DNA from: Clostridiales bacterium
GTDB taxonomy: Bacteria > Bacillota > Clostridia > Christensenellales > Aristaeellaceae
Direction of reading: 5' to 3'
Assembly: GCA_004556395.1 (NCBI GenBank)
Contig: SFHK01000047.1
Location: forward strand, 1 to 18,551
Length of the DNA: 18,551 bases
Shown here: positions 7,387 to 14,341 of the stretch, in pieces
Layout: every line of letters begins with the position of its first letter
Position numbering within the stretch: the first letter of the stretch is position 1
Program-made: the position numbers and the translations under genes
The notes under the pieces: model-generated
The model's database searches: none
The model's input: the letters and a program-made list of their open reading frames with translations, nothing else
What the model was told of the DNA's origin: nothing

Positions 7387-7405
7387 ATCATCAGGTGATT
7401 TACGT

Positions 7406-7939
7406 ATGGAAATAAACGAGCTTTGCGGAATTCTGGAATCCATTTTATATGTGGCGGGCGAGCCGGTGCGCATCGACACGCTGGCGCACGCCCTGAATCT
7501 GACGCAGATGGAGCTGGAGCCGGCCATCGAGCAGCTGCGGGACAACTGTCTGCTTGAAAAGCGCGGTCTGCGGCTGAACCGGCATGGCATGGAAATTCAG
7601 ATGTCCATCAACCCGGAATACGCCAAATATGTGGAGATGCTTTTGCAGCCGGTGCAGAAGCAGTCGCTTTCGCAGGCGGTCATGGAGACGCTTTCGATCA
7701 TCGCCTACCGCCAGCCGGTCACGAAGGCCGACATTGAGGCCATTCGCGGCGTGAAATGCGATTATTCGGTGCAGCTTCTGCTGGCGCGCGGGCTGATTCA
7801 GGAGTCGGGACGGCGCGAGACGCTGGGTCGGCCGATTCTGTATACCACGACGGACAAATTCCTGGAGCATTTCGGTCTGGAAGGGCTGTTCGATCTTCCC
7901 AGGGAAAAACAGGAAAGCACGGAGGAGGTACCCACGTGA
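7406..7939 (+). CDS. scpB: Segregation and condensation protein B (ScpB)
   Basis: ScpB dimers bind ScpA and the SMC ATPase to form the bacterial condensin that compacts and segregates the chromosome. At 177 residues it has the usual length. Visible family features are the N-terminal winged helix (ILESILYVAGEPV, 9-21) and the second winged helix with the conserved LSQAVMETLSIIAYRQPVTKADIEAIRGVK and GRRETLGRPILYTTTDKFLEHFGL. AGGTGA lies 7 bases before the ATG. scpA, normally next door, is not in the window. The stop overlaps the GTG start of the next gene (GTGA, 7936-7939), implying coupled translation with the DUF6062 protein. Confidence 0.95.
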   Translation: MEINELCGILESILYVAGEPVRIDTLAHALNLTQMELEPAIEQLRDNCLLEKRGLRLNRHGMEIQMSINPEYAKYVEMLLQPVQKQSLSQAVMETLSIIAYRQPVTKADIEAIRGVKCDYSVQLLLARGLIQESGRRETLGRPILYTTTDKFLEHFGLEGLFDLPREKQESTEEVPT

Positions 7940-8652
7940 GACAGCATATCGACACGATTCCGGTGTGGGACGCGTACAAGACGGACTGCGAATGTCCGCT
8001 GTGCGTATTGGAGGAAACCAACGAAAACAACTATGTGGACGCGTTCATGGGCGGCAGCGTGATGGAGCCGGACGTGCGCGTGGAAGTGAATAAGAAGGGC
8101 TTCTGCGGCCGTCACTTCAAGATGATGCTGAACAACAACAACCGTCTGGGCGTGGCGCTGATGGCGCACACGTACCTGAAGGAAACGATGGCGCGGCTGG
8201 GCGAGGTTTCCATGTCGGTGAACGAAACGCCCGCGCGCGCGGGTCTGTTCGGCCGCAGGGCTCCGCAGGCGGGCGCGGATCTCAGGGAGATTACCGACAC
8301 CTGCATCCTGTGCGACCGGCTGAACGCCACGATGGATCGCTACGTCTACACGCTGATCTACATGTGGAAGCACGAAAGCGCGTTCCGCCAGACGCTGAAG
8401 GCGAGCAAGGGTCTGTGCCTGAAGCACTACGCCGCCGTCGTCCGGCAGGCGGGCGGGCAGCTGAGCGGCGCGGAGCTGCGCTCGTTCATGACGGAGCTGA
8501 ACAAGGTGGAGATGGACAACCTCGCCCGTCTCGAAAAGGAAATCGAATGGTTCACGCTGAAGTTCGATCACAAAAACGCCGACAAGCCGTGGGGCACCAG
8601 CAAGGATTCGCTGGATCGCACCGTTCAGAAGCTGCGCGGCAAGTGCGTGTAA
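7936..8652 (+). CDS. DUF6062-family protein with paired CxxC/CxxH sites
   Basis: The 238 residues resemble a clostridial protein family I recall as DUF6062 (conserved start IPVWDAYKTDCECPLC); no biochemical function is known to me. The sequence shows an internal duplication: CPLC (20-23) with CGRH (57-60), and CILC (123-126) with CLKH (161-164), the pairs 33 and 34 residues apart. Each set has the ligands for one zinc ion or similar metal. The C-terminus (about 175-238) is charged and helical. The start is GTG at 7936: GGAGGAGGT lies 6 bases before it and it overlaps the scpB stop. GH42 follows after 27 bases. Metal binding is inferred from the residues; family assignment is from memory. Confidence 0.7.
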   Translation: MRQHIDTIPVWDAYKTDCECPLCVLEETNENNYVDAFMGGSVMEPDVRVEVNKKGFCGRHFKMMLNNNNRLGVALMAHTYLKETMARLGEVSMSVNETPARAGLFGRRAPQAGADLREITDTCILCDRLNATMDRYVYTLIYMWKHESAFRQTLKASKGLCLKHYAAVVRQAGGQLSGAELRSFMTELNKVEMDNLARLEKEIEWFTLKFDHKNADKPWGTSKDSLDRTVQKLRGKCV

Positions 8653-8679
8653 GGCGGCATACGCCGGGGAGAAAATCGC

Positions 8680-10701
8680 ATGCCTGAATTTCGTTTTCCC
8701 GTCATCGGTCATGGCGGAGACTATAATCCCGATCAGTGGCTCGACCGTCCGGACGTGCTCGAGCAGGACGTCGCGCTCATGCGGGAGGCGCGCTGCAACC
8801 TGATGAGCGTGGGCATCTTCGCGTGGTCGGCGCTGGAGCCGCGCGAGGGCGAATACAGCTTCGCGTGGCTTCGCGGCGTGCTCGACCGCCTGCACGCGGC
8901 GGGCGTATCCGTGTTGCTGGCCACGCCCTCCGGCGCGCGCCCGGCGTGGATGAGCCGCAAATACCCCGAGGTGCTGCGCGTGGAAAACGGGCATCGCAAT
9001 TTCCACGGCGGCCGCGAGAACCATTGCTACACGTCGCCCGTCTACCGCGCGTTCGTCACCCGCATGAACACGCGCCTTGCCGGGGAATTCGGCGCGCATC
9101 CCGCGGTCGTGGGCTGGCACATTTCCAACGAATATTGCGGCGAATGCCACTGCGAGCTGTGCCAGAGCGCGTTCCGCGCGTGGCTGAAGCGCAAATATCA
9201 GACGCTCGACAGCCTGAACCACGCATGGTGGACGGCGTTCTGGAGCAAGACGTTCACCGACTGGGAGGAAATCCACTCCCCCGAGCCGAACGGCGAAACG
9301 CAGCTGTGCGGGCTCACGCTCGACTGGCGGCGCTTCGTGTCCGACCAGACCGTCGATTTCGTGAAATGCGAAACCGCGCCCATCCGCCGCATCGCGCCGA
9401 ACCTGCCCGTGACGATCAACACCATGGGCTTCTTCTACGGCCTCGACTATCCCAGCTTCGCTGACGTGGTCGACTTTGTCGGCTACGACAGCTATCCCAT
9501 GTGGGGCTCGAAGAGCGATTACGACGTGGCGCTGGAGACCTCGTTCACGTTCGATCTGGTGCGCGGCTTCCTGAACAAGCCGTGGTCGCTGATGGAATGC
9601 ACGCCCTCGCAGGTAAACTGGCACGAAATCTGCCAGCTCAAGCGCCCGGGCATGCACATGCTTTCCTGCGTGCAGGCGCTGGCGCACGGCTCCGACACGG
9701 CCATGATGTTCCAGTGGCGCAAGAGCCGCGGCGGCCCGGAGAAGTTCCACGGCGCGGTCGTCGGCCACGACATGACGAACCGGACGCGCACCTTTAAGGA
9801 AGTAAAGGCCACGGGCGAGCTGCTCGAAACGCTCTCCGAAATCGTGCATTCCGAAACGAAATCGGACGTGGCGCTGATTTTCGATCAGGCGAACCGCTGG
9901 GCGCTGGACGGCGCGCAGGGCCCGCGAAAGGACAAGGACTACTTCGGCGTGACGTTCGACCACTACCGCGCGCTGTCCCGCGCGGGCGTGAACGTGGACG
10001 TGATCGACATGGAGAAGCCGTTTGATTCCTATAAGCTTCTCGTCGCGCCGTACCTGTACATGCTCAAGCCCGGCGCGGCGGAGCGCCTGACCGCGTTCGT
10101 GAACGGCGGCGGCGCGCTGGTGCTCACGTTCTTCAGCGGCATCGTGGACGAAAACGACCTGTGCTTCTTAGGCGGCGCGCCCGGCCCGCTGCGTTCGCTG
10201 GCGGGTGTGTGGGCGGAGGAAACCGACGCGCTGTACGACGGTCAGACGCACAAAATGGTCATGAAGCCCGGAAACGCGCTCGGCCTTTCCGGCGCGTATA
10301 CCTGCGGTTTCCTCGCCGACCTGCTCCACGCCGAAACCGCGTCCGTGCAGGCTGAATACGAGGGCGACTACGTGTCCGGCACGCCCTGTCTGACGCAGAA
10401 CGGCAATGTCTGGTACATCGCCAGCCGCCCCGAGCCGCGCTTCCTGAACGACTTCTATCAGGCTCTCCTCCCCCGCGCGGGCGTGACCCCGATCGTTCCC
10501 AGCCTGCCCGAGGGCATGATCGCCTGCCGCCGCACGAAGGACGGCCGCGACTATACCTTTGTTCTCAACTTCACCGGCGCGGACGCGCCCGTCGCCCTCC
10601 CCGCCGGTATCGACCTCGCAGCCGGCCAGCCCGCCGCCCCCAACGCCACCCTCCCGAAGAACGGCTTCGCCGTGATTCGGACGGAGCAGGCAAGGGGATA
10701 G
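8680..10701 (+). CDS. GH42 beta-galactosidase
   Basis: Glycoside hydrolase family 42 removes terminal beta-galactose (or in some members arabinose) residues from oligosaccharides by a retaining mechanism. The 673 residues fit the family: a TIM barrel opening with GGDYNPDQW (12-20), acid/base Glu151 in WHISNEY, nucleophile Glu306 in SLMECTPS, then a glutamine-amidotransferase-like trimerisation domain (about 390-600) and a small C-terminal beta domain. Cys116, Cys156, Cys158 and Cys161 (CHCELC) match the zinc cluster of many GH42 enzymes. There is no signal peptide, so it acts inside the cell on imported sugars. GGGGAGA lies 7 bases before the ATG. No sugar transporter or regulator adjoins it; its place between housekeeping genes is unusual. 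The substrate cannot be fixed from sequence. Confidence 0.93.
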   Translation: MPEFRFPVIGHGGDYNPDQWLDRPDVLEQDVALMREARCNLMSVGIFAWSALEPREGEYSFAWLRGVLDRLHAAGVSVLLATPSGARPAWMSRKYPEVLRVENGHRNFHGGRENHCYTSPVYRAFVTRMNTRLAGEFGAHPAVVGWHISNEYCGECHCELCQSAFRAWLKRKYQTLDSLNHAWWTAFWSKTFTDWEEIHSPEPNGETQLCGLTLDWRRFVSDQTVDFVKCETAPIRRIAPNLPVTINTMGFFYGLDYPSFADVVDFVGYDSYPMWGSKSDYDVALETSFTFDLVRGFLNKPWSLMECTPSQVNWHEICQLKRPGMHMLSCVQALAHGSDTAMMFQWRKSRGGPEKFHGAVVGHDMTNRTRTFKEVKATGELLETLSEIVHSETKSDVALIFDQANRWALDGAQGPRKDKDYFGVTFDHYRALSRAGVNVDVIDMEKPFDSYKLLVAPYLYMLKPGAAERLTAFVNGGGALVLTFFSGIVDENDLCFLGGAPGPLRSLAGVWAEETDALYDGQTHKMVMKPGNALGLSGAYTCGFLADLLHAETASVQAEYEGDYVSGTPCLTQNGNVWYIASRPEPRFLNDFYQALLPRAGVTPIVPSLPEGMIACRRTKDGRDYTFVLNFTGADAPVALPAGIDLAAGQPAAPNATLPKNGFAVIRTEQARG

Positions 10702-10716
10702 GGCGAACGGCATACA

Positions 10717-10785
10717 ATACCGGTATCCCGATTCACTGAATTGGCGAAATCCGCCGCCGCTTTCGCGCGGCGGTGCTTCAGGAGG
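10717..10785 (+). promoter_or_regulatory. Palindrome, hairpin and RBS before phosphoesterase
   Basis: ATACCGGTAT (10717-10726) is a perfect 10-bp palindrome. CCGCCGC (10754-10760) pairs with GCGGCGG (10767-10773) in a short hairpin without a T-run, 6 bases before AGGAGG (10780-10785). That ribosome binding site sits 5 bases before TTG 10791 and decides the next gene's start. The hairpin could stall or modulate translation. Confidence 0.4.
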
Positions 10786-10790
10786 CTTTC

Positions 10791-11591
10791 TTGTTCTATT
10801 TCACCAAGCCGACGGGCGGCGTGTACGCCGGAAAAAAGCTGCTTCAGCCGCCGCCCGTCGTTCGGTTTCCCATTGACGCGCCGCTCCGGCTGGCGTTCAT
10901 CGCCGACCTGCACGTGCGCCGCCAGGCGCTGTTTATGGCGGAGACGGCGGCGGAGGTTGTCGCCGGGCTGAAGCCGGACGCTGTGCTGGTGGGCGGCGAC
11001 ATGGCGGAGTGCGACGAGGGCGAAACGCGCGTGTTTTCAGCCTTCCGGGACGCGCTGGGCGACACGCCCATCCTCGCCGTGCCCGGCAACAACGACGACG
11101 TGCGCTTTGACCGCACGCGCGAGACGCTCCGAAGGGAAATTGAGCGCTTCGGCGCGCGTTTGCTTCTGAACGAGTGCGCCCGGCTGACCGTGCACGGCGT
11201 AAAGCTGGAAATCGCGGGCGTGGAGGACGGTCTGCGCCACGAGCCCGACGCGCGCGGGCTGTTCTCCGAGGAGCCGGACGCATACCGCGTGCTCCTGTCC
11301 CACGCGCCGCACGCGTTCCTGCTGAAGCAATGCCGCCCCAACCTGATGCTCAGCGGCCACACCCACGGCGGGCAGTGGAACCTTCTGGGACTCACGCCCT
11401 ACAGCCTTCCGTTTTACGAGCATAAGGCGCGCTATACCCACCTTTCCGGCGTCCGAACGATCGACGGCGTCCTCTGCGCCGTGACCAACGGCGTGGGCTA
11501 CAGCCGGCAGGCGCTGCGCATCGGCTCGCGCCCGGACGTGATGCTCGCCGAGGGGCGGGAGAAAATATACAAAGGAGAACCCGATGCATGA
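10791..11591 (+). CDS. YkuE-like metallophosphoesterase
   Basis: This is a calcineurin-fold metallophosphoesterase of 266 residues. The metal ligands are all visible: Asp39/His41 in ADLHV, Asp70 in GGDM, Asn100 in GNND (family GNHD with N for H), His171 in LSHAPH, and His190/His192 in SGHTHGGQ. The closing NGVGYS..R.GS.PDV is typical of the YkuE branch, linked in other Firmicutes to membrane or cell-wall lipids. No clear transmembrane helix is present, so location is uncertain. The start is taken as TTG 10791, 5 bases after AGGAGG; the GTG at 10773 lies upstream of that site. The stop overlaps trmB (ATGA, 11588-11591). Substrate unknown. The GNND variant would affect the residue that usually assists catalysis. 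Confidence 0.8.
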   Translation: MFYFTKPTGGVYAGKKLLQPPPVVRFPIDAPLRLAFIADLHVRRQALFMAETAAEVVAGLKPDAVLVGGDMAECDEGETRVFSAFRDALGDTPILAVPGNNDDVRFDRTRETLRREIERFGARLLLNECARLTVHGVKLEIAGVEDGLRHEPDARGLFSEEPDAYRVLLSHAPHAFLLKQCRPNLMLSGHTHGGQWNLLGLTPYSLPFYEHKARYTHLSGVRTIDGVLCAVTNGVGYSRQALRIGSRPDVMLAEGREKIYKGEPDA

Positions 11592-12301
11592 GAATGAGAG
11601 TGAAAAAGTGGGCGCGGCCGGAGCTTGCGGCGTGCCCGTATTATGTGATCGACCCGGAGGGCGCGCGCGGCCGCTGGGCGGCGCGCTTTCCGAAGGCGCA
11701 GCCGATGTATCTGGAGCTGGGCTGCGGCAAGGGCGTTTCCACCTGCCGGATGGCGCTGGAGGATCCCGCGCACAACTATCTGGCGGTCGATCTGATCACG
11801 TCCGTGCTGGGCGTGGCGCGCCGCAACGCCGAGGAAGCCTACCGCGGCGTGCGCGAAGTGGACAACCTGATCCTGACGAACTTCCACATTGAATACATCT
11901 ATAAATATCTGTCCGGGCAGGATCGGGTGGAGCGCATCTACATCTCGTTCTGCAACCCGTGGGACAAGCGCCCCAAGCAGGCCAAGCACCGCCTGACGCA
12001 TCCCCACCAGCTTCGGCAGTATCGCGCGTTTCTGGAAGACGGCGGCGAAATCTGGTTCAAGACCGACGACGACCGCCTGTTTGAGGACTCCGTGGAATAT
12101 TTCAAAAACACGGGCTTCGAAATCGCCTACCAGACGCGCGACCTGCACGCCAGCGGCTTCACGCCCAACTATGAGAGCGAGCACGAGAAGATGTTCGACG
12201 CGAAGGGCGTGCCGATCAAGTTCCTGATCGCCGTCAAGCAGCATCTGGACGGCGAAGTCTTCCGCGAATACCGCCCCGGCGAAGACCCGCCGTATATCTA
12301 A
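11588..12301 (+). CDS. trmB: tRNA (guanine-N7)-methyltransferase TrmB
   Basis: TrmB methylates G46 in the variable loop of tRNA using S-adenosylmethionine. At 237 residues it has the usual length. LELGCGKG (42-49) is the SAM-binding loop, AVDL (66-69) the acidic end of strand 2, FCNPWDKRPKQAKHRLTHP (121-139) corresponds to the family's DPWPKkrH.KRR motif with Asn for Asp, and GFTPNYESEHE (190-200) is the C-terminal T..YE signature. ATG 11588 is preferred: AAAGGAGA lies 9 bases before it and it overlaps the phosphoesterase stop. A second ATG at 11594 is possible. Another ATG at 11584 is in the wrong frame. Confidence 0.93.
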   Translation: MRMRVKKWARPELAACPYYVIDPEGARGRWAARFPKAQPMYLELGCGKGVSTCRMALEDPAHNYLAVDLITSVLGVARRNAEEAYRGVREVDNLILTNFHIEYIYKYLSGQDRVERIYISFCNPWDKRPKQAKHRLTHPHQLRQYRAFLEDGGEIWFKTDDDRLFEDSVEYFKNTGFEIAYQTRDLHASGFTPNYESEHEKMFDAKGVPIKFLIAVKQHLDGEVFREYRPGEDPPYI

Positions 12302-12315
12302 AGGAGGGTTCTTTT

Positions 12316-12924
12316 ATGGCGATCAGGCGAATATCCCCGCTTCTTCTCCTTCTGCTGCTGGTAAGCCTTCTATCCCCGGCGCTCGGCGAGGAAATGCGAT
12401 ATACCCTCGACGATTTCGCCGTGTATCTCGAATGGCAGCCGAAGATGACTTTCGCGGACGAATTTCTGACCACCGTCACCCTCGAAGTCTTCGAGGAAGG
12501 ACGCTTCCCCGAAGCCGCCCTTCTGGAACGCTTTCCGGCGCTGGCGGCGCGAGAAGGAACCGGCGGCGAACGCTACCTGACCTGCCCGCTGGCCGACGGA
12601 AGCGCGCTTTTCCTCTTCATCGACAACGGCAGCCTGACCTCCGTCTGCCGCATGCTTCCGCGCTGCACGGTGGAAGCGTTCGCGTCGATCGCGGAGGGCG
12701 CGTCGCCGGAGGTCGTCGCGGCCGTCGACCCGAATACCACCGCGAACCCCTTCCTCGGATGGGGCCCGGCCACCTATCACTGCCTTGCCGACGGCACCTT
12801 CCGGCAGATTCGCTACCGGCAGACGGATTCCTCGAAGGGCTTCGTCGTGGATGAAATCATGGCCATCCCGCAGGAGTACTGCCTGTGCATCCTGCGCGCG
12901 CTTCGCACAGCCGACATGCCATAG
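12316..12924 (+). CDS. Secreted protein of unknown function
   Basis: I do not recognise this 202-residue protein. It has a clear signal peptide (MAIRR, a leucine-rich core at 9-19, and a likely cut after ALG at 24), so it is exported; there is no lipobox or later membrane segment. The mature part seems to hold two similar halves: CPLADGSALFLFIDNGSLTSV and CLADGTFRQIRYRQTDSS lie in comparable positions. That would fit a small tandem alpha-beta fold of the BLIP/SmpA type, but this is a guess. It has several cysteines, two of them close together near the C-terminus (CLC). AAGGAGGG lies 7 bases before the ATG and the trmB stop 14 bases upstream, so it is the last gene of the plus-strand group. 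No clear terminator follows; palindromic repeats begin 10 bases on. Confidence 0.75.
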   Translation: MAIRRISPLLLLLLLVSLLSPALGEEMRYTLDDFAVYLEWQPKMTFADEFLTTVTLEVFEEGRFPEAALLERFPALAAREGTGGERYLTCPLADGSALFLFIDNGSLTSVCRMLPRCTVEAFASIAEGASPEVVAAVDPNTTANPFLGWGPATYHCLADGTFRQIRYRQTDSSKGFVVDEIMAIPQEYCLCILRALRTADMP

Positions 12925-12933
12925 CCTTCCCAT

Positions 12934-13409
12934 TCAAAAACCTCCCGGACAATTCACGGAGCGTATCGGTACCGACACGCTCCATTTCCCCCGCCAACAC
13001 GCTATGCAACGGCGTACAGCCCCCTTGGCTCTCCCTTTGGGAGAGCTGTCACCGCAGGTGACTGAGAGGGTCTTGCCGCCTTTTTTGAATCAAAAGATCA
13101 AAAACCGTTCACGGAGAGTATCGGTACCGACACACTCCATTTCCCCCACCAACACACTATGCAACGGCGTACAGCCCCCTTGGCTCTCCCTTTGGGAGAG
13201 CTGTCACCGCAGGTGACTGAGAGGGTCCTGCCGCCTTTTTTGAATAAAATCAAAAACCGTTCATGGAGCGTATCGGTACCGACACGCTCCATTTCCCCCG
13301 CCAACACACTATGCAACGGCGTACAGCCCCCCTTGGCTCTCCCTTTGGGAGAGCTGTCACCGCAGGTGACTGAGAGGGTCCTGCCTCCTTTTTTGAATCA
13401 TAAGATCAA
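12934..13409. repeat. Element A: three tandem palindromic repeats, 152-155 bp
   Basis: Copies begin at about 12953 (with a diverged lead-in from 12934), 13108 and 13260. Each contains, on the plus strand: a 26-bp near-palindrome (12958-12983 in copy 1) with the exact core TCGGTACCGA; CAACGGCGTACAGCCCCC; a hairpin GCTCTCCC-ttt-GGGAGAGC (13028-13046 in copy 1); a hairpin GTCACC-gca-GGTGAC (13048-13062); then GAGAGGGTC and a T-run. Read on the minus strand each also begins with the DUF559 tail D-(L/M/F)-IQKRRQDPLSHLR and stop. The second copy lacks one codon relative to the first, which explains 152 against 155. Copies are nearly identical, so the amplification is recent or homogenised. Confidence 0.9.
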
Positions 13410-13737
13410 TCTGTGCACACACACCACGAAAATCCCTGTCGATCTCCCAGTTGGAGAATCGCAAAACCTCCAAACCAAGAGCCATCAAGAATTGAGAACG
13501 TTCCGCATCATAAGCAAGCCCCTGTGGTTCATAATGCTGAGATCCATCCAATTCAATGACCAGTCTGGCCGAAGCACAGTAAAAGTCCACGATGAATCTG
13601 CCGATAATCCGCTGTTTGTAAATCTTTACCGGATATTTGCGCAGAAAAAGATACCAGAGCTTCCGTTCGTGGGGCGTCATCTCCCTGCGAAGCCGCCGGG
13701 CATTTTCTAATTGGGAATTGTCTTTTGGTATAGGCAT
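13357..13737 (-). CDS. DUF559 (Vsr-like) endonuclease-domain protein
   Basis: The 126 residues are a complete DUF559 domain, a compact PD-(D/E)XK-type fold related to very-short-patch repair endonucleases. Visible motifs are ARRLRREMTPHERKLWYLF (13-31, helix with Glu24), YKQRIIGRFIVDFYC (40-54, Gln42/Arg43 and catalytic-type Asp51), LVIELDGSQHY (59-69, Glu62, Asp64, Gln67/His68) and GLEVLRFSNWEI (88-99). Nuclease activity has, to my knowledge, not been shown for most members. GGAGGTGGG ends 7 bases before the ATG, a strong site, so it is a real gene. Its last residues (RRQDPLSHLR) and stop are encoded by repeat element A, and the right-hand element starts about 20 bases upstream of the ATG. 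It faces the plus-strand group tail to tail. It may be the enzyme that moves or maintains the flanking repeats; that is inference. Confidence 0.88.
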   Translation of the reverse strand: MPIPKDNSQLENARRLRREMTPHERKLWYLFLRKYPVKIYKQRIIGRFIVDFYCASARLVIELDGSQHYEPQGLAYDAERSQFLMALGLEVLRFSNWEIDRDFRGVCAQIDLMIQKRRQDPLSHLR

Positions 13738-13765
13738 TGTTTACCCACCTCCGTTTACCCTCTCC
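13372..13765 (-). mobile_element. Candidate cassette: DUF559 gene between inverted elements
   Basis: The inner edges of the two repeat families form an exact 8-bp inverted repeat, GAGAGGGT (13372-13379) and ACCCTCTC (13758-13765), enclosing nearly the whole DUF559 gene. Read outward on opposite strands, both families follow the same plan: ACCCTCTC, a GC-rich link, CTCTCCC-(A/G)-rich loop-GGGAGAG, CAAGGG or CCAAGGG. No transposase, integrase or evident target duplication is present, so mobility is only a hypothesis. Confidence 0.4.
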
Positions 13766-13778
13766 GTCCTCGCTGCGC

Positions 13779-14315
13779 TCGGCCACCTCTCCCAGAGGGA
13801 GAGGCAAGGGGCGCGCGCGACACACCAAAACTGCGCTCGGCCACCTCTCCCAGAGGGAGAGGCAAGGGGCGCGCGCGACACACCAAAACTGCACTCGGCC
13901 ACCTCTCCCAAAGGGAGAGGCAAGGGACGCGCGCGGTTCACCAAAAGGTGCTGCGCTCGGCCACCTCTCCCAAAGGGAGAGGCAAGGGCGCACACGGTTC
14001 ACCAAAAGGCGCTGCGCTCGGCCACCTCTCCCAAGGGGTGAGGCAAGGGACTCACGCGGTTCACCAAAAGGTGCTGCGCTCGGCCTCCTCTCCCAAGGGG
14101 TGAGGCAAGGGCTCACGCGGTTCACCAAAAGGTGCTGCGCTCGGCCACCTCTCCCAAGGGGTGAGACAAGGGCGCACGCGGTTCACCAAAAGGCGCTGCG
14201 CTCGGCCACCTCTCCCAAGGGGAGAGGCAAGGGCTCACGCGGTTCACCAAAAGGTGCTGCGCTCGGCCACCTCTCCCAGAGGGAGAGGCAAGGGCGCACA
14301 TGGCACACCAAAAGA
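13779..14315. repeat. Element B: nine tandem palindromic repeats, 58-62 bp
   Basis: Units start with CTCGGCC at 13779, 13837, 13895, 13956, 14017, 14079, 14140, 14201 and 14262. The core is a hairpin CCTCTCCC-loop-GGGAGAGG. Units 1, 2 and 9 have an AGA loop, units 3 and 4 AAA, and units 5-7 carry GGGGTGAGG or GGGGTGAGA, which weakens the stem. The first two linkers are CAAGGGG-GCGCGCGACACACCAAAA-type (58 bp); the others contain GGTTCACCAAAAGGTG-type linkers (about 61 bp), whose CACC-AAAA-GGTG can form a second small hairpin. The first unit is preceded by TACCCTCTCCGTCCTCGCTG (13757-13776), the outer arm of the complete element, which the later units lack. Confidence 0.92.
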
Positions 14316-14341
14316 TGTATAGAAGCGCGCCCTGAAATCGG

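Noticed and set aside
7798..9963. 721-codon open frame on the minus strand
   Set aside because: It runs antisense through scpB, the DUF6062 gene and GH42, all well supported; the product is low-complexity Arg/His/Ala-rich with no motifs.
12958..12983. Terminator for the plus-strand group in repeat A
   Set aside because: The palindromes are not followed directly by a T-run; the T6 at 13081-13086 is about 18 bases beyond the nearest hairpin.
13553..14128. 191-codon minus-strand and 202-codon plus-strand (13737-14345) frames across the repeats
   Set aside because: They are translations of the tandem repeat and, for the minus frame, of the wrong frame of the DUF559 gene; stops are missing only because the units are mostly near multiples of three in places.
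13779..14315. CRISPR-like array of nine repeats
   Set aside because: There are no unique spacers: the segments between hairpins are themselves repeated, periods are 58-62 bp, and no cas genes are present.
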